A DNA stretch of 64,000 nucleotides from JAKFYM01 sp964416595 (GTDB taxonomy: Bacteria > Bdellovibrionota > UBA1018 > CAIPTA01): contig CAYQES010000014.1 in NCBI GenBank assembly GCA_964416595.1, forward strand, positions 5,281 through 69,280, in the 5' to 3' direction. The position numbers and the translations under genes were made by a program. Positions 51,665 through 60,156 of the stretch are shown here, piece by piece; the stretch's first letter is position 1, and each line of letters begins with the position of its first letter. The notes under the pieces were generated by a model. The model ran no database searches, was not told the DNA's origin, and worked only from the letters and a program-made list of their open reading frames with translations.

Positions 51665-52371
51665 TATTCTTGCCTACTGTTGTTAGATGTGGAGAGATTA
51701 AACTCTGCTACAGATAAATTAGAGGCGCGGCCAGCTTGTATGGACTGTTTCACGTAGTTTACTTGACGAGCCCGCAATTCGAGCCAACTTGGATGAGAAG
51801 AATCGCACCATTGTTCTGGAGTGTTTGTCACACAGGCTAGCTTTGCTTGCACATCTTCTGGGCGTTCACTCACGGGGGCTAAAAGTTCAAACCGTTCCCC
51901 GAAGGTCGGTTTGATACGGTGGAGGTACTTAGTGCCATTTAAATACCAAAGCCGACCATTTTTCTGGATGAGGGTTTCTGTTTCATTTTCATTTTGCACT
52001 TCAATATTGGCATTTCCCAGTATGGTTAAGTGGCATTGGCCATTCCAGAAATAACCATCGCGATGAAAAATGCAAGTTTCTTGGGCGGCATCTTCCACAT
52101 AGGAAAGGTGGATGAAGTTTAAGTCTAGGGGCCGGCCAAAGGTTTTTTGAAATATATCTTGTTGTTCCAAGAGAGACGCCACGAATTTTTTAATCAATGG
52201 CTGTTGGCTATCTTTATGGAAGTGCCAACTCCAGTAATTGGAAAAAAATTTTCCACTGCCGTTGGATTTTTGGAAGAGCGGGATCTTGTGGATAATTTCC
52301 CTGGCCTCACTTAAGCACCACGCAGGGTCTAGTTCTGAAAAATTTAAATGTGTAGGTTCAAATAGCTTCAT
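51664..52371 (-). CDS. 2OG-Fe(II) oxygenase B
   Basis: 235 aa. The double-stranded beta-helix segment reads LNFIHLSYVEDAAQETCIFH and on. Iron ligands would be His103 and Asp105 (FHRDGYFWNG) and His151 (GTKYLHRIKP), with Arg160 (GERFELLAPV) for 2OG. The C-terminal 65 residues are outside the core and unrecognised. No sequence feature shows the substrate. It overlaps the 142-aa gene by 14 nt at its 5' end and oxygenase A by one base. Confidence 0.75.
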   Translation of the reverse strand: MKLFEPTHLNFSELDPAWCLSEAREIIHKIPLFQKSNGSGKFFSNYWSWHFHKDSQQPLIKKFVASLLEQQDIFQKTFGRPLDLNFIHLSYVEDAAQETCIFHRDGYFWNGQCHLTILGNANIEVQNENETETLIQKNGRLWYLNGTKYLHRIKPTFGERFELLAPVSERPEDVQAKLACVTNTPEQWCDSSHPSWLELRARQVNYVKQSIQAGRASNLSVAEFNLSTSNNSRQE

Positions 52372-52786
52372 AAAACTCCACGCTTCCGCCTGGTTGCAAA
52401 CAAATCCCCAAAAAATGCAATTGAAAATCTTTATAGGAAATTCTTTGGCTTTGCCCAGGGGCTAAATCAAATCCCTGGCCAGCTATATATTGGCTTTCCG
52501 GGGGAACACTGATGGGAAATAAACGGGCTGGCCCAGTCACAGAAAGATCCGCCCAGAGAAAGCGATTTTTTTTGTTCAAAGGGAAAAAAATCAAATAGTA
52601 CTCGCAGAAGCCCATAATCTTTTCACCCAATTCCTCTTTGATTCTTGGGAAAAAGCGAAAAATTGTTTTTTCACAGCTACTCTTCAATATTCTCCATGGG
52701 GGGCGGGGGTTTTCTGTTCTGCGCAAAGCACTTAAAGCGCTGCTCGCTTCGAAAAATAAAATGTCGCGATCAAATTGAAACTGCAT
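52358..52786 (-). CDS. Small protein of unknown function in the oxygenase operon
   Basis: 142 aa; I recognise no family. The second half looks beta-rich (FLWADLSVTGPARLFPI, QYIAGQGFDLAPGQSQRI, GICLQPGGSVEFYEAI) and could be a small beta-sandwich or cupin-like partner, but there is no H-x-D or other metal set. No signal peptide or membrane helix. It is coupled on both sides by overlaps of 14-17 nt, so it is likely a real subunit or binding protein of the pathway. Confidence 0.7.
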   Translation of the reverse strand: MQFQFDRDILFFEASSALSALRRTENPRPPWRILKSSCEKTIFRFFPRIKEELGEKIMGFCEYYLIFFPLNKKNRFLWADLSVTGPARLFPISVPPESQYIAGQGFDLAPGQSQRISYKDFQLHFLGICLQPGGSVEFYEAI

Positions 52787-53438
52787 TTTTATTTTCCAAA
52801 ATTTCTTGGCTACGAAGTGAAATAACTAAATGGATCCTTCCACTTTGGCCCCAATTCTTTGCCATATGTTTAAAACCAGGATTCAGGAACCAGACCTCAC
52901 CTACACCCATCTGCACCTTGACGAGCCTTTTTTCCTGAGGGTGCCAGCTGCAATTCCAGCAATCGTTGTTGGAAGTAAGGGGGATATGGATTTTTATAGC
53001 GTTGGTGGTGTCGTAATCGTAATGGGCGGGCCACCAGCCAGAAGGGTCCAGCCAGCTTAAAGTAATGCGGCTAAATTCTCCCAAAGAGCCGGCCACTTTT
53101 ACGAGGTGAGAATCTTGTGCCCAGGTTTTTACACTATTGTGGTTCCTGTCGTTGATATAGGGATCTTTTTGCTTGGAATATTCCAAGCGGTTCATTAGGT
53201 ATTGGCCCCCATTTTGGTTCACGAGCCATTGTTTGTTCACACCCACCCAAGTCTTATCGTCCACTTCCTTTTCACGGTCGATTTCGGTGAGATCAATGAA
53301 TCCGGAATAATCGTAAGCGATAAAATCGCTATGGGAGCTTCTTTCTTGGAAGATGCGCTCGCATTCGGCCAACATCGGTTCCACAGGAAAAGTGATGGGT
53401 AATTTTAGGTAGGCAGGAAGGAGTTTTCTAGTTCGCAT
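52770..53438 (-). CDS. AspH-like 2OG-Fe(II) oxygenase C
   Basis: 222 aa. Iron site His139-x-Asp141 in WWPAHYDYDTTNA; distal His191 in LNPGFKHMAKNWG; 2OG-binding Arg201 in SGRIHLVISL, exactly ten residues later. Just before the core is KDPYINDRNHNS, related to the same segment in the two genes upstream. ATG 53438 is preferred: GGAGG lies just before it, and it overlaps the upstream stop by 11 nt. An ATG at 53453 is possible. Confidence 0.82.
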   Translation of the reverse strand: MRTRKLLPAYLKLPITFPVEPMLAECERIFQERSSHSDFIAYDYSGFIDLTEIDREKEVDDKTWVGVNKQWLVNQNGGQYLMNRLEYSKQKDPYINDRNHNSVKTWAQDSHLVKVAGSLGEFSRITLSWLDPSGWWPAHYDYDTTNAIKIHIPLTSNNDCWNCSWHPQEKRLVKVQMGVGEVWFLNPGFKHMAKNWGQSGRIHLVISLRSQEILENKNAVSI

Positions 53439-54189
53439 AATCCTCCACGCCATCCACGCTCATCACTAGATGAATGCGATCGGTAGATCCAAAATTATGG
53501 GCCCAGTGGGTTTTACCGCCGTTGAGCAAATAAACGCGTCCGGCCTGCATGTGGAATGAAGATAATTTTCCTCTCTCCCAACTAAAACTAAAAGCAAAGG
53601 GATTAGTGTAGATTGGAATGTGTAGGCGGCAAGCATACTGTGGAATCACGTCTTTATGGGGGCGAATGCCTTCGCCTGGCGCTAATTTTCCAAAACGCGC
53701 TCTGGTAACCCGCCCTTTAAAGAGGGCCAAGAGCTCTGAGAAGTAAGAATTTTCTAGGCCCGGTGCCAATTGAGTGTAATTGCGCTCATCCACCAATGGA
53801 TCGTAATCTTCATTTAAATGTTTTAAACTTTTCAGCACTTGTTTTCGAGATAAATTGGCCGAGTGTTCATACCAGGGTTGGCCGCGGCGCTGGTCTAGCT
53901 TTTTCTGTAGAGCAATAGCTTGTGCGCTGGGATGGGTTAAGATCCCCTCGTAATAACGGGAAGAATAACCGGCATCCACATCCTTCAGAGTTTCTATATA
54001 GTTTTTTTCGTAAGCCGTAATTCTCGCCAGGGAGCGATTGGCAAATAATTCTTTTAGGGCCGGAAGATTGATTTTGATGTGAGAGAGCTCCGTTAAGGCC
54101 GGGAGTGCATTTTTATTGGGGCGTGCATCCCATTCGGCAGCGATATCTCGGCCAGGAAACAATTCTTTGCTATTTATTGTTTCCCACAT
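53428..54189 (-). CDS. AspH-like 2OG-Fe(II) oxygenase D
   Basis: 253 aa. The helical N-terminal 125 residues are followed by DYDPLVDERNYTQL and a beta-helix core. Iron site His178-x-Asp180 in GIRPHKDVIPQYACRLHIP; distal His228 in GGKTHWAHNFG; Arg238 in TDRIHLVMSV. This is the clearest aspartyl/asparaginyl beta-hydroxylase match in the operon. It begins four bases after the stop of oxygenase E. Substrate unknown. Confidence 0.84.
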   Translation of the reverse strand: MWETINSKELFPGRDIAAEWDARPNKNALPALTELSHIKINLPALKELFANRSLARITAYEKNYIETLKDVDAGYSSRYYEGILTHPSAQAIALQKKLDQRRGQPWYEHSANLSRKQVLKSLKHLNEDYDPLVDERNYTQLAPGLENSYFSELLALFKGRVTRARFGKLAPGEGIRPHKDVIPQYACRLHIPIYTNPFAFSFSWERGKLSSFHMQAGRVYLLNGGKTHWAHNFGSTDRIHLVMSVDGVEDYAN

Positions 54190-54193
54190 ATGT

Positions 54194-54844
54194 CTATACC
54201 CGTTCCAGCAAATGGGCGATTTGATTGTAGTGAATGCCGAAAATGAGATTGAGTCGTGGTTCTGGGCCAGGATTAATCACCCGATGAAGCCAACCAGTAT
54301 TAGTGAACCATACTTCGCCCGGTTGAAATTTTTTTGATTCAACTACCCCTCGGCGGTTGATTTCGAACAAACTTTCCGAGGGTGAGCAGGCAATGCTAAT
54401 GCGACAGGAAACACTAGTGTCCGCATCAATGTGCCAATCTAAGCTGGCCTGAGAAGGAAGCGAGGAGAGGCGCGCTCGGTAGGATTGTGGAAAATTTTTC
54501 TCAAACCAAGATTTTAGAACGGACTGCGCCGGCAGATCGTGAATCCACTGCGTATAATTCTTTTCAACTAGAGGATCTTGGTTTGTTTCACAAAGTTGTA
54601 ATAACTTTTGCCGATATTGTTGGTGGGTTTTGGGTAATAAAGAACAAGCGGCGGATATTTTATACGTATCACCGCCCAAATCATTGCCGGAAAAAGCCAA
54701 AAAATATTGTTGTGCCTCTGCGATGGCCGACGGTGGAAGATGTCCCAACAATTGAAAGGAGGGCAATTCATGGCGTCTCTTGCCCCCTTCGCCCCGCACA
54801 CGAGCGCGCCGAGCTGTTTGCTGGCAAAGCTCATTTTGTCTCAT
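54194..54844 (-). CDS. AspH-like 2OG-Fe(II) oxygenase E
   Basis: 216 aa. It shares NQDPLVEKNYTQW with oxygenase D, then a beta-helix core. Iron site His138-x-Asp140 in LDWHIDADTSVSCRISIAC; distal His187 in NTGWLHRVINPG; Arg197 in PRLNLIFGI. The N-terminal 25 residues are basic. ATG 54844 overlaps the stop of oxygenase F (ATGA) and has AAGGA upstream, so it is preferred to ATG 54889. Confidence 0.82.
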   Translation of the reverse strand: MRQNELCQQTARRARVRGEGGKRRHELPSFQLLGHLPPSAIAEAQQYFLAFSGNDLGGDTYKISAACSLLPKTHQQYRQKLLQLCETNQDPLVEKNYTQWIHDLPAQSVLKSWFEKNFPQSYRARLSSLPSQASLDWHIDADTSVSCRISIACSPSESLFEINRRGVVESKKFQPGEVWFTNTGWLHRVINPGPEPRLNLIFGIHYNQIAHLLERV

Positions 54845-55548
54845 TGGTTTTCCTTGGGATTTTGGAGGGCCACAAAACTTAACATGCAATATCGCTCACC
54901 ACTTTCCACCTTGCGCACCAGATGAGAAAACTCATGGGAGGAAGGAAAACAAATGGCTGTACCCGTGGTGGGCGCTACGCACATTCCGTAATAGGGGAAA
55001 ACTAATTCGCCGCCTTGCCAATCGGAATTTAAATAAATCACAATACTCACGCCATAACGGCCAAGCTCCATGATTTGGGGTCCATCTTTTCCTTCAATCA
55101 CATAGCCGTTGTCCCAGTGTTCGCGTAGAGAGTTACCGGCACTCATGCGATGGATTTTGGGTTGATAGTAGCCAGAAAATTCGTAAGGATAATTGGGAAG
55201 GACGTGTTGTAGAGCAAATTCTTCCACCTTAGATTTGAATTGGGGCGCATCACATCTTTCAATAAAGTTTTCACCCTCTTCTACGCCCTTCCAAGCCAAG
55301 TTTTCCCACTGGCCCTCATGCTTCGACCAGTTCAAGATTTCTTGGCACTGGGCATGAGAAAGAAAATGGGGAATCACAAGAATTTGGCTTTGTTTTTCTC
55401 CGGGCATTTCTTTGGAGAATTTTTCAAAGATAAAAGTTTCGTATTTTCTTTTTTGCAGTTGAACAATTTGATCGTGTGGGTATGCTTTTCCATGCCGCAA
55501 TACATGCTGCGCGCTGGGCTTGATAGGTAAAATCCTAGACTCAGGCAT
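54841..55548 (-). CDS. Prolyl-4-hydroxylase-type 2OG-Fe(II) oxygenase F
   Basis: About 235 aa and first in the operon. The core is the P4H type: QPKIHRMSAGNSLREHWDNG with His144-x-Asp146, then VSIVIYLNSDWQGGELVFP, FPSSHEFSHLVRKV with His209, and Arg219 in SGERYCMLSF. Start chosen at ATG 55548 (GGAG directly before), because the longer frame to 55644 reads unlike protein and would leave no room for a promoter against the divergent gene at 55658. Confidence 0.82.
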   Translation of the reverse strand: MPESRILPIKPSAQHVLRHGKAYPHDQIVQLQKRKYETFIFEKFSKEMPGEKQSQILVIPHFLSHAQCQEILNWSKHEGQWENLAWKGVEEGENFIERCDAPQFKSKVEEFALQHVLPNYPYEFSGYYQPKIHRMSAGNSLREHWDNGYVIEGKDGPQIMELGRYGVSIVIYLNSDWQGGELVFPYYGMCVAPTTGTAICFPSSHEFSHLVRKVESGERYCMLSFVALQNPKENQ

Positions 55549-55657
55549 CTCCGAAAAAACTACTATTTTCACTGTATGAAAGCAATAAGATCTCAGGTAT
55601 CTTTTCCCTGTATAACGCCACGTTTCTTTCATTGGGGAAGGCATAATAATTTTGCGT

Positions 55658-57913
55658 ATGGCAGCGGCCTCTTGGCAGCAATGGAAGAATTCTAAATTGC
55701 CTTATGTGTGTTTGGCTTTGGTTTCCTTTGTATTATTTGGCCTACAAATTCTCTTGCCTGTATTGATCAATTTTCTTTTTTCGCAAATTTCTACAGCCAA
55801 TGTGTTGCCATTGGTTTTTTTAGGGTTTTCGTCGGGAATTGTGGCTGTATTGTGGCTGCGGGAGCGGCGCTGTTTTTTCTATGGAACTTATGGCCTGCCA
55901 TTTTTGCTCGTGGCTGGGTTTTTTTTACCCTATTTTTCTGCTTCGGATTTTAGTTACTTTTTTCTTTATTCCGTTTCATTTTTTTTGGCTGGCACCGCTA
56001 TTTTTAGTGCCATAGCACTCCTGGATTCTTATGGGGCCTTGGCCGCAGATTTAGCGGGAGGTGCTTTGGGGCTTTTGTGTACGCTCCTACTCCTCCCCGT
56101 GGTAGGCGCAGAGCGCTTATTGGGAATGTTGTGCTGTGTGGGATTTGTGGCCGCCACTCTTTTGGCTTGGTGCCAGAATAAAAAGTTTTTTACATGGCTT
56201 TCCCTTTTTTCATTTTTGTTTTGCTTGACGCTAGTAATAAAGGTTGGCGGGTGGGATTTATTAAAAAACACCAGGGCGTTGCCCTCTCCGGAAGTGCGCT
56301 TGTCTAGCCCCTATCTCAATGCCCGGCGCGCCCTCGATCAAGGGTTGTCCGATTGGCAAGATGGCGGTTGGGGATTACTTGGGCGAGTGGACTTGCTTCA
56401 GCGCAAAGAGGGCCTCCGTTGGGATTTATATTATAATAATGCTCGGGTGAGCTCCGTTTCTGAAGGTCCATCGCAGAGAAATTACTTGCAAATAATTCCT
56501 CCCGGGCGATCAGCTTTTGTGGTGGGCGTTGGGGGCGGTGGAGATATTAGTCAGCTCAGCAGTTTGGGTTATAAAAAAATTTATGGTGCGGAAATCAACG
56601 AAGGAGCTTTGGCACTATTACGGAAAAATTTTTCATCCTTAGCGCATTCGGAAATTAATCTACATTCATTTGATGGCCGTAGTGTTTTGAGTCAAACGGA
56701 TGAAAAATTTGATCTTTTATTATTTAATTATGCAGATCTCTACGTGCGGGGCCCGTTCTTAGATATTTACTCTATGAATTATTTATACACAAAAGAGGCC
56801 TTTACCGGTTTTTTGCGTAACTTAACGACCGATGGAAATATTCTCATTGCAAAGACATTTCATGACGGGCATTTGGAGGCCACTTATCGAGTGCTTTATT
56901 CTTTGCTGGAAGCCATTCGTGAAGAAAAAAAGGATCCAGCCCAGCATTTGGCTGTGGTTCAATATGACATTGATCTAAAAACCCCTTTTTCCCGAGATAT
57001 TGTGTTTTTGTTGTATTCCCAGCAGCCGCTGGCGCGGGGAGCGGTTGGAAATTTTTTACGGAAAACCATTCATCATCATAAAGATTCACTGCAATTAGTT
57101 TATCCCCAACAACTGGGGGATTTGGTGGCCAAGGGAGATTTTTCTCGAGAAATTCAATCCCTCGTAGAAAAGAACGCAGTTGATGGCCACGGCTATCGAT
57201 TGTCTACGGATCGTTGGCCTTATGTTTACCATGTTCGTTACCCTAAAATTTTTTCGGAAGAGCCTTTTCGCACCTTGATCGTGGGAGCCTTACTATTGAT
57301 TTTTTTCTCTGCTGGAATTTTTTTCAAGCAGGATTCTAGAATGCGACCGAACCGCAGAGAGTTATTGTTATTTTTCCTCGCTCTGGCTTTAGGTTGCGCC
57401 TATGGCTGGATAGAGATAGGCCTAGTACAGTCTGCTTCCCCGTTCTTACGCTCGCCCTTGCAAGCTTTTGTGGCCACCGTATTTCCCATTCTATTGGCCG
57501 GGGCTCTTGGTGCTTTAATGGCCAAAAAGGTTTCTTGGAAACTCAATTTTGTGCTGGTGATATTGGGTGTGTTTTATATTTGGTGTTTACAATTATTGTT
57601 AGAAAGAGTTGGTTATTTATTGCCGTTGAATTATACGACCCGCTTTTTGATCATTGTGGCTCTGGTTTTTCCGGGCGCGCTTTTACTGGGCACAATCTTC
57701 CCTAAGTTAATCTATCTTTTCGGTCAGGAGTCTCGCCTTTTTCGATCTTTTGCCATGGGGGTGAATTCTTTTGGTATGGTGGTGGCTACGGCGCTGGGCC
57801 TATTTGTGTCCATATATTTTGATAAAAATATGGTTATTACTTTTGGTGTGAGCGCTTATGCTCTGGTGATTGCGTTACTGGTAAAAGAAAAAAAATTACT
57901 ACTGGAAGTGTGA
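55658..57913 (+). CDS. Spermidine-synthase-like domain embedded between membrane domains
   Basis: About 751 aa. Residues about 10-205 hold six to seven membrane helices. Residues about 215-500 form a polyamine-synthase-like SAM-binding domain (FVVGVGGGGDISQLSSLGY, YGAEINEGALALL, SEINLHSFDGR, KFDLLLFNYADLYVRG). Residues about 530-745 hold a further six to seven helices. The architecture is that of membrane-bound aminopropyltransferase-like proteins; actual aminopropyl transfer is unproven. ATG 55658 is taken; TTG 55652 is possible. First gene of the plus-strand operon. Confidence 0.8.
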   Translation: MAAASWQQWKNSKLPYVCLALVSFVLFGLQILLPVLINFLFSQISTANVLPLVFLGFSSGIVAVLWLRERRCFFYGTYGLPFLLVAGFFLPYFSASDFSYFFLYSVSFFLAGTAIFSAIALLDSYGALAADLAGGALGLLCTLLLLPVVGAERLLGMLCCVGFVAATLLAWCQNKKFFTWLSLFSFLFCLTLVIKVGGWDLLKNTRALPSPEVRLSSPYLNARRALDQGLSDWQDGGWGLLGRVDLLQRKEGLRWDLYYNNARVSSVSEGPSQRNYLQIIPPGRSAFVVGVGGGGDISQLSSLGYKKIYGAEINEGALALLRKNFSSLAHSEINLHSFDGRSVLSQTDEKFDLLLFNYADLYVRGPFLDIYSMNYLYTKEAFTGFLRNLTTDGNILIAKTFHDGHLEATYRVLYSLLEAIREEKKDPAQHLAVVQYDIDLKTPFSRDIVFLLYSQQPLARGAVGNFLRKTIHHHKDSLQLVYPQQLGDLVAKGDFSREIQSLVEKNAVDGHGYRLSTDRWPYVYHVRYPKIFSEEPFRTLIVGALLLIFFSAGIFFKQDSRMRPNRRELLLFFLALALGCAYGWIEIGLVQSASPFLRSPLQAFVATVFPILLAGALGALMAKKVSWKLNFVLVILGVFYIWCLQLLLERVGYLLPLNYTTRFLIIVALVFPGALLLGTIFPKLIYLFGQESRLFRSFAMGVNSFGMVVATALGLFVSIYFDKNMVITFGVSAYALVIALLVKEKKLLLEV

Positions 57914-59031
57914 TGGCAACAGAATTTTTTGATGGATTTCTTAAGGTGGCGCCTGTGGCGGGTGTGGCTGCGTATCCTCCATCTTTAGATATTTCTAGTA
58001 TTAGTCCGGCTATGAATCTGCATACTTTTGAAAATCAAGATCCTGAATTAAGGGCTCTGATTGCCTCTTTAGTAAGAGAAATTTCTCCTAACGAAGTTAT
58101 GTCGTATCCATTTTCTCTGGTGGAGTGCTTGCATAAAGATTTGGCTAATGAATTTAGTGTGAGCCCAGCGCAACTGGTGGTGGGTTTGGGAGTAGACGGG
58201 ATTTTAAAACAGATTCTATCCACATTGATGCCAGAGGGTGTGCCCGTGGGATCTGTGCGGCCTGTATGGCGCCGCTTTCATCGCTCTTGTGTGGCACGGA
58301 AATGCCCTGTGCAGTTTTATGAGCGCCCGGAAGATCCCCTGGGAAAAAATGGCGTGGATTCTTTATTGGTTCAGCTTCAGGAAAAACCAGTTCGAATGTT
58401 CTATCTGGTAAATCCAGACACGATTGTGCCCCGGTATATCATTCCTGCTGAATTAGAGCGACTGGCAAATTTTTGTTTTAGAGCTGGCACCCTTCTCTTG
58501 GTGGATGAATCTTATATAGAATTTAAAGATCATGACAATTTCAGCGCCATCTCGCTGATAAAAAAATACCCTAATGTTGTGGTGCTGCGCAGTTTTTCTA
58601 AAGCCTGGGGGTTGGCGGGGTTCCGTGTGGGCGTGGCCATCGGCGATGAGCGCTGGATGAATGAAATACACAAGGGCCGCCATTTAGTTCCTACTTCCGG
58701 CATGAGCTTAGAAATTACACGCAAGCTTTTACGCCATAAAACGGAAGTGCTGCGCTCCGTGGATCGAGTGAGGGCGGGCCGTGAATTTCTGTGCAAATCA
58801 TTTCGTGATTTGGGTTTTGATTCCCCAAGCTCACCTTGCAATTTGGTGATTGTGAATTTTGGCCAAAAGCAAGCCTGGGCTCAAGAAATTTTAGACAAGA
58901 AAATTTCTTATGTGAAAGATGTGATGGGCTATAACGGCTCTCCGGGGTTTCATTTTATTGGTGCTCCCCATTTGGCTTTTGCCAAAGAGCTGGCTTCTTC
59001 TTTAGCAAGAGATTTGGAAGGAAGGGCATGA
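57913..59031 (+). CDS. HisC-like PLP aminotransferase (fold type I)
   Basis: About 372 aa. The PLP site is typical of histidinol-phosphate aminotransferase relatives: FYLVNPDTIVP, LLVDESYIEF and RSFSKAWGLAGFRVG, with the Schiff-base Lys near residue 230. Similar enzymes include cobalamin-pathway and natural-product decarboxylases and aminotransferases. It may act on an amino acid or its phosphate in the local pathway; it is not next to his genes. The ATG overlaps the previous TGA (TGATG). Confidence 0.86.
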   Translation: MATEFFDGFLKVAPVAGVAAYPPSLDISSISPAMNLHTFENQDPELRALIASLVREISPNEVMSYPFSLVECLHKDLANEFSVSPAQLVVGLGVDGILKQILSTLMPEGVPVGSVRPVWRRFHRSCVARKCPVQFYERPEDPLGKNGVDSLLVQLQEKPVRMFYLVNPDTIVPRYIIPAELERLANFCFRAGTLLLVDESYIEFKDHDNFSAISLIKKYPNVVVLRSFSKAWGLAGFRVGVAIGDERWMNEIHKGRHLVPTSGMSLEITRKLLRHKTEVLRSVDRVRAGREFLCKSFRDLGFDSPSSPCNLVIVNFGQKQAWAQEILDKKISYVKDVMGYNGSPGFHFIGAPHLAFAKELASSLARDLEGRA

Positions 59032-59570
59032 CAAAGGCAGGCCTTTTATTGAAGGACTTCTTACCGAAAAAAGATTTTCTATCTTTGGAGCAGTTTTTTT
59101 TACAATCAGAACGCGCCTCGGAATCCTTCCAGCAATTGAACCGTCAAAGGAAAATCTGCAAAATCCCTAAGGCACTTACGGATCCGATGCGGGAGCGGTT
59201 AAAGAAAAATTTTCTCCAGCAGCCTTTAGAGCTAGAGCTCCTGCGAGGCGCCCTTTATTTCCCCGGAGATTATTTCTCCCCGCACGTAGATACCATTCAC
59301 TACGAAAATCACGATCCCATTCCCCACAGAAAGATTTCTGGAATCTATCTCGTAAAAAACGCGGTCCAGGGCGGAAAATTTCTTTTGCAGGGGAAAGAAA
59401 TTTCCTTGGTTCCCAATGATGTTTTTTATTTTAATTCCGATCTAGAGCATGAAGTAACGCCCATTGATGCCGGTGTGCGGGCCTCTGTGTTCTTTTTTCT
59501 TTCCGTGCCCGCCAAAAAGGACCATGCTTTAGCCAAAAAAAGGATGCGAAAGCATGTCGCATATAATTAA
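59028..59570 (+). CDS. 2OG-Fe(II) oxygenase G (P4H/PKHD-like)
   Basis: 180 aa. Iron site His86-x-Asp88 in DYFSPHVDTIHYENH; then ISGIYLVKNAVQGGKF; distal His141 in DLEHEVTP; Arg151 in AGVRASVFFFL, ten residues after it. This is a compact prolyl-4-hydroxylase/PKHD-like core with a basic C-terminal tail. The start overlaps the aminotransferase stop (ATGA) and the 3' end overlaps the GNAT-like gene by 17 nt. Confidence 0.82.
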   Translation: MTKAGLLLKDFLPKKDFLSLEQFFLQSERASESFQQLNRQRKICKIPKALTDPMRERLKKNFLQQPLELELLRGALYFPGDYFSPHVDTIHYENHDPIPHRKISGIYLVKNAVQGGKFLLQGKEISLVPNDVFYFNSDLEHEVTPIDAGVRASVFFFLSVPAKKDHALAKKRMRKHVAYN

Positions 59571-60156
59571 TTTGCATGCGCAATCGGAAGCGTGGGAGCA
59601 AAAATTTTTCGATAAAATCTCTTGGATTCGGGAAAATAGCCGAGATCGTAATAAAAATAATTATTTGAATTTGGATAAAGAATATAAAAAATACGATATT
59701 TTTCATCTTTTAGTGCAAGAGGAGAAGATTGTCGGTTTTTCTGCTGTGCAATCCTTTTCTTTTCCTGCTGGGCATGTACGGTTATTGAGTCGAACTTTTT
59801 ATGATCCCGCCATTCGCCGGATAAACTTGGAAAAGGCCACCAAAGCGTCTTTTGCGAGCAATTTTATGTTGGGTCCACAAATTGAACATGCGCGCAGGCA
59901 GGGGAAGTCAGTGGCTTTTATTTCGGTGGAATTTCCTAGGCGTCGGCGATTTTTGCAAGAGTGGTTGCGCTACATCAATGCCAGTGGCACTTTTGGGCAA
60001 TGGATTTTATCTGCGCAAATGCATTTGGTTTGCCCGGCGCCCGAAAGCCCCAATTGCTGGCAGAATGTGGCCTATTTGCCTTTACAAGAGGGAGCCACGC
60101 TGGAATTAGAAGGAATATCGTTAGCCGAATGGCGGAGCCGTTATGGAAAAAAATAA
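59554..60156 (+). CDS. GNAT-like acyltransferase-fold protein, uncertain
   Basis: 200 aa. The middle resembles a GNAT core: FHLLVQEEKIVGFSAVQSF (strands with the bulge before the acyl-CoA loop), then HVRLLSRTFYDPAIRR and a helix SFASNFMLGPQIEHARRQGK. The expected Q/R-x-x-G-x-G/A acyl-CoA loop is not clear. It may transfer an acyl group in the pathway or be a related fold. Overlaps of 14-17 nt on both sides show coupling. Confidence 0.5.
   Translation: MSHIINLHAQSEAWEQKFFDKISWIRENSRDRNKNNYLNLDKEYKKYDIFHLLVQEEKIVGFSAVQSFSFPAGHVRLLSRTFYDPAIRRINLEKATKASFASNFMLGPQIEHARRQGKSVAFISVEFPRRRRFLQEWLRYINASGTFGQWILSAQMHLVCPAPESPNCWQNVAYLPLQEGATLELEGISLAEWRSRYGKK

Noticed and set aside
52358..52786. RiPP precursor peptide for the oxygenase and radical SAM enzymes
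   Set aside because: At 142 aa with a folded-looking beta-rich sequence and no repetitive or leader-core pattern, it does not look like a precursor. I saw no other small coding frame in the operon that would fit.
55549..55644. N-terminal extension of oxygenase F to 55644
   Set aside because: The extra residues show no family similarity, and the extension would leave almost no space for promoters of the two divergent operons.
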